64,000 bases of DNA from Halobacillus locisalis (lineage in GTDB: Bacteria; Bacillota; Bacilli; Bacillales; Halobacillaceae), in NCBI RefSeq assembly GCF_013694105.1, contig NZ_JACEFG010000002.1:992001-1056000 (forward strand), read 5' to 3'. The translations under genes were made by a program, and so were the position numbers. The notes under the pieces are model-generated. The model did not search any database. It saw only the letters and a program-made list of their open reading frames with translations, and was not told the DNA's origin. The first letter of the stretch is position 1. The number at the start of each line of letters is the position of its first letter. This document shows positions 18,901 through 28,216 of this stretch, one piece after another.

Positions 18901-19202
18901 AGGGTGCTACGGTTCTCAAGCATCTTCCGGATTTGCAGCCTGATGCGTTCATTATCGATTTGACGTTGGCGGATCAAGTGACGGGTTGGGATATCATAGA
19001 GTCCATTAAAGAACAACCTCATTTATCGGACGTTCCGATTTTCATTTCCAGTGCATTGAACGAGACGGATGAATCTGCAGAAGTTAAGGTGGAAGGCTAT
19101 CTAGTGAAACCTTATCCGTTACGGAAACTTTCTACAATTATCCTACAGACGATTATACGAGATAAAAAGAATGGACAAATTTTGGTTATGGATGATCAAT
19201 AA
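15987..19202 (+). CDS. CHASE3-HAMP-PAS-GAF-PAS hybrid histidine kinase
   Basis: A 1071-residue membrane sensor kinase. TM1 covers about 15-36, an extracellular helical CHASE3-like domain about 37-180, TM2 about 190-210, then HAMP, a coiled coil, a PAS ending in QQNITERR, a GAF-like region and a second PAS ending in FRDITSEY. Next come HisKA with phospho-His716 (SHELRTPL) and HATPase with N, DEGLGIP and GGTGLGL boxes. A C-terminal receiver has Asp991 in FIIDLTLAD and VKPYP. The built-in receiver, adjacent REC and Hpt protein together make a plausible multistep phosphorelay ending in c-di-GMP synthesis. Signal unknown. Confidence 0.92.
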   Translation: MIQFFQKSIRRKFLLAMLSVIVITCLATSILFFVQFTNKSHQQEVTEELAQKRDILNDITEAYQSMVFGVRGYLAFSNENELQASEQDRVVLESLIADAKQMSWRADQYELLESLDEFVNTYWEERFPPVQEWLINGDYEAIHEAGISSTTNEVNQLIDLLQQIETQAQSDLNDVNAQFLNRVELISYLMFGLLVLVVSILAAAFRILSRGIGRPLAELSEASEALAAGSYVDLPSSQSKDEIGKLTRSFRHMAEQISEREENLSAQNEELVAQQDMLESYVNDLRNKDLALNESSMVARLDKGGWIESSNGNLADVSMFRERELEGRHFLSLIEGKGQQTDIKQAFPGLEQGRVWKGELACVRKDGQLFFADTAVVPYISEQGELDQYIVIQQNITERRKTAEQLKEALVETERTNSTIEKLNTLNQDLSTTMDTCQLLDVVIQRLADLYPFDHGIFLLLDSEEAATIGMSEDVVHRYSKTSFGHVLERLGHQASHYLRERLVDGEEQGHLDSTVPAYDLHVPLYDSNQNRIALLVATRIGKGFEQDEIDGIFNILQRVSLYLERIESYEQTEINRQLNQDIIDNINEGILFVDESGRIVQLNDNWLKFLKLHYYGHDQWAGRSIEQWLNQVCSHIADCERFVEFCKGMIFTDHHPTNTLQIEVENGTEKRVIELYGEPIVHHDEKEGTLFVFRDITSEYEVNEMKTNLVSTVSHELRTPLASVLGYTELMIHRDLTEDRQKKYLNTIHNEAKRLTNLINDFLDLQRMETGRENFKKEVLDIKGIAELVVENLQVSNQEHTINILDQTSSSLVQADRGKIIQLFTNIIGNAVKFSPDGGEVVVVLNNDEEQLYIHISDEGLGIPEHELPKLFTKFHRIDNSSQRKIGGTGLGLAISKEIVETHKGRIAVHSEVGVGSVFSILLPLYEEVAGKERQNNHHPQVILIEDDQTLSDLIVDELEEVAIKVSHYNEGATVLKHLPDLQPDAFIIDLTLADQVTGWDIIESIKEQPHLSDVPIFISSALNETDESAEVKVEGYLVKPYPLRKLSTIILQTIIRDKKNGQILVMDDQ

Positions 19203-19205
19203 ATG

Positions 19206-19240
19206 GAAACTCCCGGGCTTTAGATGCTCGGGAGTTTTTT
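19206..19240 (+). terminator. Terminator of the signalling operon
   Basis: AACTCCCG (19208-19215) pairs with CGGGAGTT (19229-19236), then a T-run. Confidence 0.88.
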
Positions 19241-19269
19241 CAATAATATAGGAGAAACCTATCCGATAC

Positions 19270-19283
19270 CGAATGTTTGTTCG
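19270..19283 (+). promoter_or_regulatory. LexA (DinR) SOS box of uvrBA
   Basis: CGAATGTTTGTTCG differs from the Bacillus SOS consensus CGAAC-N4-GTTCG at one position. It overlaps the -35 element, which suits repression by LexA and induction by DNA damage. Confidence 0.85.
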
Positions 19284-19305
19284 TTAGAGGTTAGAATGGT
19301 AACAT
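19277..19305 (+). promoter_or_regulatory. Sigma-A promoter of uvrBA
   Basis: TTGTTC (19277-19282), 17-base spacer, TAACAT (19300-19305). The transcript would start about 40 bases before uvrB. Confidence 0.6.
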
Positions 19306-19350
19306 AGTGTGGTAAACTAGTGATGAATAGTCTGAACGGAGGTTTTCGTC

Positions 19351-21333
19351 ATGGACCATAAATTTGAATTGCATTCTCAATATTCCCCTCAGGGAGATCA
19401 ACCGAAAGCCATCAAGGAACTCGTTGATGGGATCAACCGAGGCGACACGCACCAAACGTTACTTGGTGCTACCGGTACAGGTAAGACGTTTACGATGTCG
19501 AATGTCATTGAGCAGGTGAATAAGCCGACGCTTATTATTGCACACAATAAAACGTTAGCTGGGCAGTTGTATAGTGAGTTCAAGGAATACTTCCCTAATA
19601 ACGCGGTCGAGTATTTTGTCAGTTACTATGATTACTACCAGCCAGAAGCCTACGTCCCATCATCGGATACGTTCATTGAAAAAGATGCCAGTATCAACGA
19701 TGAGATAGATAAGTTACGTCACTCCGCCACATCTGCTTTGTTTGAGCGTAACGATGTCATCATCATTTCCAGCGTATCCTGCATTTATGGTTTAGGTTCT
19801 CCGGAAGAGTACGGAAGCCAAGTGTTATCGATCCGTATGGGGATGGAAAAAGATCGTGATGAGCTGTTGCGTAACCTAGTCGATATCCAATATGCGCGCA
19901 ATGATATCGACTTCCAACGCGGTACGTTCCGTGTACGGGGAGATTCAGTTGAAATCATTCCGGCTTCACGAGAAGAACATGCGATGCGCGTCGAGTTTTT
20001 CGGCGATGAAATTGATCGGATCCGTGAAATCGATGTCCTCACTGGAGAGGTTGTCGGAGACCGTGAACACGTTGCGATTTTCCCGGCTTCCCACTTCGTC
20101 ACACGTGAAGAAAAATTGAAAAAAGCGATCAAAAACATAGAGAAAGAAAAAGATGAACGTGTCAAAGAGTTGAAGGAACAGAATAAATTGTTGGAAGCAC
20201 AACGTTTGGAACAGCGCACCAATTATGACCTAGAAATGATGAATGAAATGGGTTTTTGTTCTGGTATCGAGAACTACTCCCGTCATTTGACGTTTCGGGA
20301 AGAAGGAGCGACGCCTTATACGCTTCTTGACTATTTTCCAGATGACTTCATGATGATGATCGATGAATCGCATGCCACCATTCCGCAAATCCGTGGCATG
20401 TACAACGGAGACCGTGCTAGAAAACAAGTACTAGTCGATCATGGTTTCCGCCTACCGTCGGCAATGGACAACCGTCCTTTGCAGTTTCCGGAATTCGAGA
20501 AGCACATCAATCAGATTACGTACGTATCTGCAACACCGGGTCCTTACGAAATGGAACACACACCGAAGATGATCGAACAGATCATTCGTCCAACCGGCTT
20601 GCTTGATCCTGAGATTGATATTCGTCCGATCCATGGTCAAATTGATGATCTAGTAGGCGAAATCAATAAACGTAAAGAGAAAAATGAGCGCGTGCTTGTG
20701 ACGACATTGACGAAGAAGATGTCAGAGGATTTAACGGACTACTTGAAGGATTTAGGTGTCAAAGTAGCCTACTTGCACTCTGAGATTAAAACGCTAGAGC
20801 GAATTGAAATCATTCGGGACTTGCGGACTGGTAAGTATGATGTCATCGTCGGGATCAACTTATTGCGTGAAGGCTTGGATATCCCGGAGGTATCGCTCGT
20901 GACGATTTTGGATGCAGATAAAGAAGGATTCTTACGTTCGGATCGTTCATTGATTCAAACCATCGGACGTGCTGCGCGTAATGAGAACGGTCAGGTCATC
21001 ATGTATGCGGACAAAGTCACGAAATCGATGCAGTATGCGATCGATGAGACGTACCGGAGAAGAACGAAGCAGATTGAATATAACGAAAAACACGGCATTA
21101 CACCGAAGACCATCAAGAAAGAAGTGCGTGACGTCATTAAAGCGACAGCGGTCGCTGAAGGGGAAGAGTCGTATGAGTCCGGTGGCAAGCGTCCTTCTGA
21201 AATGACGAAGAAAGAACGCGAGGAAACGATCGATCATTTAGAAACCGAAATGAAGCAAGCCGCACGCGATCTCGATTTCGAGAAAGCAGCCGAACTGCGT
21301 GACGTCTTACTGGAACTAAAAGCGGAGGGATGA
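19351..21333 (+). CDS. uvrB: UvrABC system protein B
   Basis: A 660-residue excision repair helicase-like protein that verifies damage with UvrA and hands DNA to UvrC. Walker A is [11 protein letters not shown] near residue 40, the beta-hairpin region is [12 protein letters not shown], the DEAD-like box is MIDESH and motif VI is QTIGRAARN. The C-terminal UvrB/UvrC motif, with [15 protein letters not shown], is complete. Full usual length. GGAGG lies upstream of the ATG. uvrA follows 7 bases later in the same SOS operon. Confidence 0.97.
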   Translation: MDHKFELHSQYSPQGDQPKAIKELVDGINRGDTHQTLLGATGTGKTFTMSNVIEQVNKPTLIIAHNKTLAGQLYSEFKEYFPNNAVEYFVSYYDYYQPEAYVPSSDTFIEKDASINDEIDKLRHSATSALFERNDVIIISSVSCIYGLGSPEEYGSQVLSIRMGMEKDRDELLRNLVDIQYARNDIDFQRGTFRVRGDSVEIIPASREEHAMRVEFFGDEIDRIREIDVLTGEVVGDREHVAIFPASHFVTREEKLKKAIKNIEKEKDERVKELKEQNKLLEAQRLEQRTNYDLEMMNEMGFCSGIENYSRHLTFREEGATPYTLLDYFPDDFMMMIDESHATIPQIRGMYNGDRARKQVLVDHGFRLPSAMDNRPLQFPEFEKHINQITYVSATPGPYEMEHTPKMIEQIIRPTGLLDPEIDIRPIHGQIDDLVGEINKRKEKNERVLVTTLTKKMSEDLTDYLKDLGVKVAYLHSEIKTLERIEIIRDLRTGKYDVIVGINLLREGLDIPEVSLVTILDADKEGFLRSDRSLIQTIGRAARNENGQVIMYADKVTKSMQYAIDETYRRRTKQIEYNEKHGITPKTIKKEVRDVIKATAVAEGEESYESGGKRPSEMTKKEREETIDHLETEMKQAARDLDFEKAAELRDVLLELKAEG

Positions 21334-21340
21334 TGGTATT

Positions 21341-24217
21341 ATGGCCAGTAAATATATTAGCATCAAGGGCGCACGTGCCCATAACCTAAAAAATGTAGAT
21401 ATCGATATACCGAAAAATAAACTGGTCGTCATGACGGGTCTTTCAGGTTCAGGGAAGTCGTCACTCGCCTTTGATACAATCTATGCAGAGGGCCAACGTC
21501 GATATGTCGAGTCGTTAAGTGCTTATGCTCGCCAGTTTCTAGGACAAATGGATAAGCCGGATGTGGATGCCATTGAAGGTTTGTCTCCAGCGATTTCGAT
21601 CGACCAAAAAACGACCAGTCGAAACCCGAGGTCGACGGTAGGGACGGTCACGGAAATTTACGACTACTTGCGATTGTTGTTTGCTAGAATCGGACGTCCG
21701 ACATGTCCGAATCATGGTGTTGAGATCAGCTCACAGACTGTTCAGCAAATGGTTGATCGTGTGATGGAGTATCCGGAGCGAACGAAACTTCAAATTTTAG
21801 CTCCGGTTGTTTCAGGACGAAAAGGGGAGCATGTAAAGGTATTCCAACAGCTTCAAAAAGAGGGATACATCCGTTTGCGTGTCGATGGTGATATGCGTGA
21901 AATTTCCGAGGAAATAAAACTCGACAAAAATAAGAAGCATTCGATAGAAGTTGTTGTCGACCGTATCGTTGTCAAAGACGGCGTCGAAGGACGACTTTCA
22001 GATTCAATCGAGACGGCCTTGAACCTTGGCGGAGGACATACGATTGTCGATGTCATCGACGAAGAAGAGTTGATGTTCAGTGAACACCACGCGTGTCCTA
22101 TTTGTGGTTTCTCTGTCAGTGAACTTGAGCCACGCATGTTTTCTTTCAACAGTCCTTATGGTGCCTGTAACCGATGTGATGGTTTGGGTACGCAGTTAGA
22201 AGTGGACATTGATCTCGTAATCCCGGATTGGTCCAGAACTTTAAGAGATCATGCTATTGCCCCGTGGGAACCGACGAGCTCCCAATACTACCCGCAATTG
22301 TTGAAAAGTGTAGCGGATCATTATGGCATTGATCTGGATACACCTGTGAAGGATTTGCCAGAAGAGCATATGGAACGTGTCCTTTATGGAAGCGGAGACG
22401 AAAAGGTCCACTTCCGTTATGAAAATGATTTCGGTAAAGTTCGAGAAAACGAGATTTACTTCGAAGGGGTCATTCCGAATATCTCCAGACGATACAGGGA
22501 GACAAGCTCTGATTATATTCGTGAGCAAATGGAGAAGTATATGGCGCAGAAGCCATGCCCGAAATGTAAGGGGAACCGTTTGAATGAAGAAGCGCTGGCT
22601 GTGTTGATCAACGGCAAGCACATCGGATTGACGACGGATTATTCCGTAACAGAAGCGAAAGAGTTCTTTGAAAGTGTCGAGCTGACCGAAAAAGAAGAAG
22701 CTATCGCTCGTATGATTTTGAAGGAAATCAGCGAACGCCTGACATTCCTTGCGAACGTGGGACTGGATTACCTAACCTTATCACGCTCGGCAGGAACGCT
22801 GTCGGGGGGAGAAGCACAGCGCATTCGTTTGGCGACTCAAATCGGCTCTGCTTTGACAGGTGTATTATATGTACTAGATGAACCGTCCATCGGCTTACAC
22901 CAGCGCGACAATGATCGTTTGATTAAAACGTTGCAACGCATGAGAGACTTGGATAACACGCTGATCGTCGTCGAGCACGATGAAGACACGATGCTTGCGG
23001 CTGATTATTTGATTGATATCGGCCCAGGAGCAGGAGCTCACGGTGGAGAAATTGTCACACAAGGGACACCGAAACAAGTGATGAGAAGTGGCAAATCGTT
23101 GACCGGCCAATATTTATCAGGTAAGAAGTTCATCCCACTCCCTGCTGAACGACGGAAAGCGGACGGACGTTATTTGAAAATCAAAAAAGCGGAAGAGAAC
23201 AATTTGAAGAGTGTGAATGCTGACATTCCACTCGGCTTATTTACGGCGGTAACAGGTGTCTCGGGTTCAGGGAAGAGTACCTTGATCAACGAGATTTTGT
23301 ATAAGTCGTTATCTATGAAGCTGCACAATGGCAAGCAAAAGCCAGGGAAGCATAAAACCATTGAAGGAATCGATCAACTGGATAAAGTGATTGATATTGA
23401 TCAATCACCTATCGGACGTACACCTCGTTCGAACCCGGCCACTTATACGGGTGTATTCGACGACATTCGTGATGTGTTTGCCCAAACCAATGAAGCGAAA
23501 ATTCGTGGCTACAAGAAAGGTCGTTTCAGCTTTAACGTGAAAGGCGGTCGTTGTGAGGCATGCCGCGGTGACGGAATCATCAAGATCGAGATGCATTTCC
23601 TTCCTGATGTTTACGTTCCTTGTGAAGTTTGTGATGGGAAGCGATATAACCGCGAAACATTAGAGGTTAAATATAAAGGCAAAAGCATCGCGAATGTCTT
23701 AGAGATGACGATTGAAGAGGCGCTCGATTTCTTCGGGAACATTCCGAAAATCAAGCGTAAGCTTCAAACCGTCGCGGACGTCGGACTTGAATACATTAAG
23801 CTAGGACAACCGGCCACGACCCTATCAGGTGGTGAAGCGCAACGTGTGAAGTTAGCGAGTGAGCTTCATCGTCGTTCCAACGGGAAATCCTTCTATATCT
23901 TAGATGAACCGACCACCGGCTTGCATGTCGACGATATTTCTCGTTTATTGGAAGTTCTCCAACGTCTTGTTGAGAACGGGGATTCCGTATTGATCATCGA
24001 ACACAATCTAGACGTGATCAAAGAGGCGGATCATATTATAGACCTTGGTCCTGAAGGTGGAGAAAAAGGCGGTCAAATCATCGCAAGTGGTACACCAGAG
24101 CAAGTAGCGGAGATGTCGGATTCGTACACAGGTCACTATTTGAAGCCTGTTTTAGAACGTGACCGAAAGCGGATGGATGAGAAGATCAAGACGAAAGAAA
24201 AGGTTTCGAATAAGTAG
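21341..24217 (+). CDS. uvrA: UvrABC system protein A
   Basis: A 958-residue double ABC ATPase that finds bulky DNA damage as a dimer and loads UvrB. First Walker [10 protein letters not shown] near residue 31, second GVSGSGKST near 640. Zinc-binding Cys pairs are visible as CPICGF/CNRCDG, CPKCKG, and CEACRGDG with CEVCDG. Two LSGGEAQR signatures are followed by LDEPSIGLH and LDEPTTGLH. Full usual length with a charged C-terminal tail. It follows uvrB by 7 bases and is controlled by the same LexA box. Confidence 0.97.
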   Translation: MASKYISIKGARAHNLKNVDIDIPKNKLVVMTGLSGSGKSSLAFDTIYAEGQRRYVESLSAYARQFLGQMDKPDVDAIEGLSPAISIDQKTTSRNPRSTVGTVTEIYDYLRLLFARIGRPTCPNHGVEISSQTVQQMVDRVMEYPERTKLQILAPVVSGRKGEHVKVFQQLQKEGYIRLRVDGDMREISEEIKLDKNKKHSIEVVVDRIVVKDGVEGRLSDSIETALNLGGGHTIVDVIDEEELMFSEHHACPICGFSVSELEPRMFSFNSPYGACNRCDGLGTQLEVDIDLVIPDWSRTLRDHAIAPWEPTSSQYYPQLLKSVADHYGIDLDTPVKDLPEEHMERVLYGSGDEKVHFRYENDFGKVRENEIYFEGVIPNISRRYRETSSDYIREQMEKYMAQKPCPKCKGNRLNEEALAVLINGKHIGLTTDYSVTEAKEFFESVELTEKEEAIARMILKEISERLTFLANVGLDYLTLSRSAGTLSGGEAQRIRLATQIGSALTGVLYVLDEPSIGLHQRDNDRLIKTLQRMRDLDNTLIVVEHDEDTMLAADYLIDIGPGAGAHGGEIVTQGTPKQVMRSGKSLTGQYLSGKKFIPLPAERRKADGRYLKIKKAEENNLKSVNADIPLGLFTAVTGVSGSGKSTLINEILYKSLSMKLHNGKQKPGKHKTIEGIDQLDKVIDIDQSPIGRTPRSNPATYTGVFDDIRDVFAQTNEAKIRGYKKGRFSFNVKGGRCEACRGDGIIKIEMHFLPDVYVPCEVCDGKRYNRETLEVKYKGKSIANVLEMTIEEALDFFGNIPKIKRKLQTVADVGLEYIKLGQPATTLSGGEAQRVKLASELHRRSNGKSFYILDEPTTGLHVDDISRLLEVLQRLVENGDSVLIIEHNLDVIKEADHIIDLGPEGGEKGGQIIASGTPEQVAEMSDSYTGHYLKPVLERDRKRMDEKIKTKEKVSNK

Positions 24218-24297
24218 ATCCTTTGACGTTTGCAACGGGATTACGTATTCTGTCATTGAATCCAACCGAGATCAGACGCTAAAAGGGGGACGAAGAA

Positions 24298-24669
24298 ATG
24301 GAAAAGATAAACCAACAAGCTGTACAAGATAAAATCAATGAATTAGCGAATAAAGACGTCTATATTCATCTAGAAACGACGAATGGTGCTTATGCCAGTC
24401 ACTTTGATGAAGAAGCCTATAACGTGGGGGCGTTCATTCGAAACGCCCATGTCCGTTATCAACACGGTAAAATCATCAGCACAGGCGGATCATACCGTGT
24501 AGGGTTGAAACTCGACATCGGTTGGGTCTATGCCGAAGGAGTTTCCGACTTCGAAATTGATGACAAAGACCGTCTGCTCATGGCCGGGCATGACCGTGAA
24601 GGACGTCTGATGGTCGCTCTTGAAATCAGTGAAACACCGTTTTCTTACGAGGCTGATATCGATGAGTAA
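24298..24669 (+). CDS. yojF: YojF family protein (DUF1806)
   Basis: A 123-residue protein matching YojF by its pattern DVYIHLETTNGAYA, then GAFIRNA and GLKLDIGWVYAEG. The family is short, soluble and of unknown biochemical role, and is regularly found directly before the bacillithiol deacetylase gene bshB2 (yojG), as here with an 8-base overlap. A link to low-molecular-weight thiol metabolism is inferred from that pairing. A GGGGGACGAAGAA ribosome region precedes the ATG. No promoter was identified in the 80 bases after uvrA, so some readthrough is possible. Confidence 0.85.
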   Translation: MEKINQQAVQDKINELANKDVYIHLETTNGAYASHFDEEAYNVGAFIRNAHVRYQHGKIISTGGSYRVGLKLDIGWVYAEGVSDFEIDDKDRLLMAGHDREGRLMVALEISETPFSYEADIDE

Positions 24670-25321
24670 AAATCACGTCGTTGTCATTTTCCCCCACCCT
24701 GATGATGAATCATTCGGGGCATCGGGGACCATCACGAAGTTCAGAAAAGAGGGAACCCCTGTTACCTATCTCTGTGGAACGCTTGGAGAGATGGGGCGCA
24801 ATATGGGAAATCCCGTGTTCGCAAATCGTGAAACTTTATCCACTTTTCGCAAAGACGAATTGAACGAAGCAGCGAAACAGCTGGATATCGATGTCGAATA
24901 TTTAGGTTACCGCGACAAGACCTTAGAATTCGAACCGCGTGAGCAAATAGCGAAACACCTGAAAGACAGAATCAGCGCTCTTGAAGCCAGTGTAATCATT
25001 ACGCATTATCCTGGTTACGCGGTTCACCCTGATCACGATGCTCTCGGTGCTGCGGTCGTGGAAGCTGTCCGGTTGATGGATGAGCAAGATCGTCCGGAAA
25101 TATGGATGCATGCCATTTCCAATGATTCTGAAAAAGATCTAGGGCAACCGGACGTTGTCTATGACGTTACGCCTTTTTGGGATGAAAAGCTGGCGGCGAT
25201 TCAAGCACATTTATCACAGGCAGATGGAATGATGAGTCTCATCAAAAGCCAAGATCAGCAGTCTGAACAATTGGAACGACTCAAAACAGAACGATTCTAC
25301 AAGTACTCGTTCACTTCATAA
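24662..25321 (+). CDS. bshB2: Bacillithiol biosynthesis deacetylase BshB2
   Basis: A 219-residue LmbE/PIG-L family deacetylase. Bacillithiol synthesis needs removal of the acetyl group from GlcNAc-malate, and BshB2 is one of the enzymes that does so. Zinc-site motifs are FPHPDDES (HPDDE, about 9-13) and HPDHDALG further on, with GTLGEMGRNMG and YPGYAVHPDHD as family signatures. The ATG at 24662 overlaps the end of yojF (ATGAGTAA), giving coupled translation. A terminator follows at 25325. Full usual length. Confidence 0.92.
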   Translation: MSKNHVVVIFPHPDDESFGASGTITKFRKEGTPVTYLCGTLGEMGRNMGNPVFANRETLSTFRKDELNEAAKQLDIDVEYLGYRDKTLEFEPREQIAKHLKDRISALEASVIITHYPGYAVHPDHDALGAAVVEAVRLMDEQDRPEIWMHAISNDSEKDLGQPDVVYDVTPFWDEKLAAIQAHLSQADGMMSLIKSQDQQSEQLERLKTERFYKYSFTS

Positions 25322-25324
25322 CCT

Positions 25325-25373
25325 AAAGACATCTTGGGAAACGGCACGGGCCTTTTTCAAGATGTCTTTTTTT
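25325..25373 (+). terminator. Terminator of yojF-bshB2
   Basis: AAAGACATCTTG (25325-25336) pairs with CAAGATGTCTTT (25358-25369), then T-run. Confidence 0.9.
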
Positions 25374-25505
25374 ACTTACAAATACTTCTCTTGCTTGGTC
25401 GAATAGATAGAGAGAATCAAATCAAAGGAAATGACTTGGTTGGCCGTTTCTAATGGAAGCATGAAGGGAATATTGTATATAGGAAGATAAGGAGGTTTGC
25501 CATAG

Positions 25506-26528
25506 ATGAGTGAAGAACGGATGAAAATATTGAAGATGATTGAAGAAGGCATTATCTCAGCAGAAGAGGGTGCAGAATTGCTGAAGGCAAGCTCTGAATT
25601 CGAAGAGCACCGCAATAGTGAAAGAAGGAAATACGGCATTCTCGATTTTCTTGATGATGCTTATGAGAAAATTAAAAATGTGGATTTGGACTTTTCCTTT
25701 GGGGAATATGTAGAGTTCGATCATACTATTTCTCTCGACCAGGCTCCGATTACCGATCTTGATTTATTGATCACAAACGGATCATTAGATATTAAGACAT
25801 GGGAAGAGGACTATGTGAAAGCGGACTTTGGTGTGAAAGTCTACCAAGTAAACACAAAAGAACAAGCGAGGCAGCGTTTCCTTGAGGATGGAGAGTTTAC
25901 ATTGAGTGGTGGATTGCTTCGCTTAGCAAGTCCATCGAAGCAAGTGAAGACCGATGTTTCTTTAACCGTACCGTCACAAAGCTATGAATTTGTGAAAGCA
26001 TATTTAGCTAATGGTCATATGGAATTGGCTTCACTAAGGAGTAACCATTTTCATTTGAAAACGGCAAACGGTAAGGTTGCTTTGAATAAAATCAAAGGGG
26101 ATTCCTGCCAAGTGGAGACAGGTCATGGAGCTATTTCCGTCGTTGAATCTGACTTGGAAACATGCAAAGCCGAAACGGTGCATGGAGAAATTACATTAGA
26201 AGGAAACTATGGGAAGAGTGAAGCTTCCGCAATCAGCGGACTAGTGACGGTGGACCACTCAGGCTCGCGAGCGTATAGCGGTTTTTATAAAACGACGACA
26301 GGTCATGTTCAAGTGACCCTTCCACAAGAGAAGCGTGTGAACGGTGTGCTTCGTTCTCATCTAGGATCGATCGAGTGTCCTTTAGAAAACAAAACGATTT
26401 TGAAGCAACAGAAGGAGTTCATGAATAAGATAGAAGAGTTTGAAGCTTTCCCTGAACATGAGGATTCGTTCCATATCGAAGCGGAAGCGAAGACGGGGTC
26501 TGTTACGATCAAAGCAAACCGTAAGTAG
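25506..26528 (+). CDS. yvlB: YvlB-like DUF4097 family protein
   Basis: A 340-residue protein. The N-terminus (ERMKILKMIEEGIISAEEGAELL) is the helical SHOCT-like motif typical of YvlB. The rest is a repetitive beta-rich DUF4097 region with recurring short units such as TANGKVALNKI, TGHGAISVVES and TVHGEITLEG, like adhesin-type beta helices. In Bacillus subtilis yvlABCD is an envelope-stress operon controlled by sigma-W. Here yvlA and yvlC are absent and yvlB is followed directly by yvlD. No membrane segment seen. AAGGAGG lies 10 bases before the ATG. Confidence 0.85.
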   Translation: MSEERMKILKMIEEGIISAEEGAELLKASSEFEEHRNSERRKYGILDFLDDAYEKIKNVDLDFSFGEYVEFDHTISLDQAPITDLDLLITNGSLDIKTWEEDYVKADFGVKVYQVNTKEQARQRFLEDGEFTLSGGLLRLASPSKQVKTDVSLTVPSQSYEFVKAYLANGHMELASLRSNHFHLKTANGKVALNKIKGDSCQVETGHGAISVVESDLETCKAETVHGEITLEGNYGKSEASAISGLVTVDHSGSRAYSGFYKTTTGHVQVTLPQEKRVNGVLRSHLGSIECPLENKTILKQQKEFMNKIEEFEAFPEHEDSFHIEAEAKTGSVTIKANRK

Positions 26529-26550
26529 TAGAAAAAGGTAGGTGAACGTC

Positions 26551-26901
26551 ATGAAAAGTTGGTTGTTACACATCGTGGTGAACGCGATTGCGATTATTGC
26601 TGTCGGTGCATTGTTTGAAGGCATTATGATTTCGGGAGTCGGTGGTGCGCTTCTAGCGGCTTTCATCTTATCGATATTGAATGCAATTGTACGTCCGATT
26701 CTCGTTGTATTAACATTGCCGATCACTATTTTGTCCCTAGGATTATTCCTGTTCGTCATTAATGCCATCACCCTCGGCCTTACGGATTTACTGCTGGGCA
26801 GTACATTTGAAATGAGCAGCTTTGGGATGGCTATTGTGGCTGCGATTATCATTTCCATCATTAACCTCGTTTTAAACAGTTTAATCAAAGACCTTAAGTA
26901 A
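26551..26901 (+). CDS. yvlD: YvlD, phage-holin-4 family membrane protein
   Basis: A 116-residue membrane protein with four hydrophobic helices and almost no loops, matching the YvlD (holin 4 superfamily) family, recognisable by SILNAIVRPILVVLTLPIT and INAITLGLTD. In Bacillus subtilis it lies directly before hprK, as here, and belongs to the envelope-stress yvl operon. An in-frame GTG lies at 26542, but the ATG at 26551 has AGGTG 6 bases upstream and starts the hydrophobic segment correctly. A terminator at 26907 separates it from hprK. Confidence 0.88.
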   Translation: MKSWLLHIVVNAIAIIAVGALFEGIMISGVGGALLAAFILSILNAIVRPILVVLTLPITILSLGLFLFVINAITLGLTDLLLGSTFEMSSFGMAIVAAIIISIINLVLNSLIKDLK

Positions 26902-26906
26902 CATTT

Positions 26907-26939
26907 ATCGTATAAGCTCCGGCTTATACGATTTTTTTT
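26907..26939 (+). terminator. Terminator of yvlBD
   Basis: ATCGTATAAGC (26907-26917) pairs with GCTTATACGAT (26922-26932), then T-run. Confidence 0.9.
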
Positions 26940-26956
26940 GGATTTTTTTAGGGGGA

Positions 26957-27131
26957 GGTGGGGTGGATTCGGACATTTAGTTGAGCTAATCGGACTTGAG
27001 GTGTACGAATTCGGACATCCATCCTGCTAATTCAGACAAGTAACGTGATATATCGGACAAACGCTGTTCATTCGGACATTTGGGCAGGCGATTCGGACAA
27101 AGACCCTGTTTTTTCGGACACCCGCCCCACC
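26957..27131 (+). repeat. Second eight-unit TTCGGACA array, bounded by inverted repeats
   Basis: Motifs start at 26968, 26989, 27010, 27031, 27052, 27071, 27092 and 27113, giving intervals 21,21,21,21,19,21,21, identical to the array at 2080 and in the same orientation. Variants are ATCGGACT, TTCAGACA and ATCGGACA. Flanks GGTGGGGTGG (26957-26966) and CCGCCCCACC (27122-27131) are inverted repeats, and CCCACCCTAG follows, as in the first array. It lies between a terminator and the hprK promoter. Confidence 0.85.
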
Positions 27132-27220
27132 CTAGACCACATTCTGAGAAGGACCGGATCGTATCAATTCTGCAGTCTTCGCATCTTTGAAATTTTGTCA
27201 AAGGTTGTTATTTGAAAATG

Positions 27221-27229
27221 TGCTACAAT
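27221..27229 (+). promoter_or_regulatory. Extended -10 promoter of hprK
   Basis: TGCTACAAT is an extended -10 (TGn plus TACAAT) about 40 bases before the hprK start. No -35 at the usual distance. Confidence 0.5.
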
Positions 27230-27269
27230 AGGGGCTAGTGAATGAACGAAGATCAAGGAGGTCAAAAAG

Positions 27270-28202
27270 ATGAGCAAGGTGCGTACGGAAGATCTATTAG
27301 AGCAATTCCAACTCGAATTGGTGGCGGGCGAGGGCGGCGTCCACCGTGAAATACATACGAGTGATATATCAAGACCTGGAGTAGAAATGACAGGTTATTT
27401 CAAGTTCTATCCGAAAGAGCGTTTGCAACTTCTCGGCAAAACGGAAATGTCTTACTTTAATGAATTGACGAAAGAACAGCGTCAAGAGCGAGCACAAAGA
27501 CTATGTACGGATGTGACACCAGGGATTGTCATTACCCGGGGGATGGATATTCCGGAAGAGCTCCGGGATGCTGCACAAGAGGCCGGCGTTCCGCTGATGC
27601 TATCCCCTTTCAAAACGACAAGGGTCATTAGTCGACTTACCAATTTTCTTGAAACGAAATTTGCTCCTTTTACAGCGATTCATGGTGTACTTGTCGATAT
27701 TTACGGTATTGGGGTGCTCATTACCGGACAAAGTGGCGTCGGTAAAAGTGAGACCGCACTTGAGTTGGTCAAGCGAGGCCACCGTTTAGTTGCGGATGAC
27801 AGTGTCGAAATTCGTCAAGAAGACTATGATACTTTAATTGGAAACAGTCCTCCATTAATTGAACACCTTCTCGAAATTCGTGGTCTTGGCATCATCAATG
27901 TGATGACTTTATTCGGTGCGGGTGCCGTTCGTAGTTATAAACGGATCACTCTAGTGATCAACCTAGAATTATGGGAAAAGAACAAGCAATATGACCGTCT
28001 TGGATTAGAAGAAGAGACGATGAAAATCATGGATGTCGAAGTTCCTCAGGCTACGATTCCGGTAAGACCTGGACGTAACTTAGCGGTCATTATTGAAGTT
28101 GCGGCTATGAACTTCCGATTGAAGCGGATGGGCGTCAACGCAGCGGAGGAATTTTCTGAGCGTTTAACAAAAGTGATCGATCAAGATCAGCAGAATTCAT
28201 AA
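27270..28202 (+). CDS. hprK: HPr kinase/phosphorylase
   Basis: A 310-residue bifunctional enzyme that phosphorylates HPr and Crh on Ser46 using ATP or pyrophosphate and reverses this with phosphate. It is the central switch of carbon catabolite repression in Firmicutes. Walker A is GQSGVGKS (153-160), His139 lies in the conserved HG, and the family signature [10 protein letters not shown] covers 202-211. AAGGAGG precedes the ATG. It heads a run with lgt, yvoD, ppaX, yvoF and then glpP, and its substrate Crh is encoded at 52469. PpaX downstream removes the pyrophosphate produced by the phosphorylase reaction. Confidence 0.97.
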   Translation: MSKVRTEDLLEQFQLELVAGEGGVHREIHTSDISRPGVEMTGYFKFYPKERLQLLGKTEMSYFNELTKEQRQERAQRLCTDVTPGIVITRGMDIPEELRDAAQEAGVPLMLSPFKTTRVISRLTNFLETKFAPFTAIHGVLVDIYGIGVLITGQSGVGKSETALELVKRGHRLVADDSVEIRQEDYDTLIGNSPPLIEHLLEIRGLGIINVMTLFGAGAVRSYKRITLVINLELWEKNKQYDRLGLEEETMKIMDVEVPQATIPVRPGRNLAVIIEVAAMNFRLKRMGVNAAEEFSERLTKVIDQDQQNS

Positions 28203-28216
28203 GGGGGGACTGACGT

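Noticed and set aside
26986-27201. Minus-strand open frame across the second phased array
   Set aside because: Same 7-codon echo as at the first array; it shifts frame at the 19-bp step and lies between a terminator and the hprK promoter.
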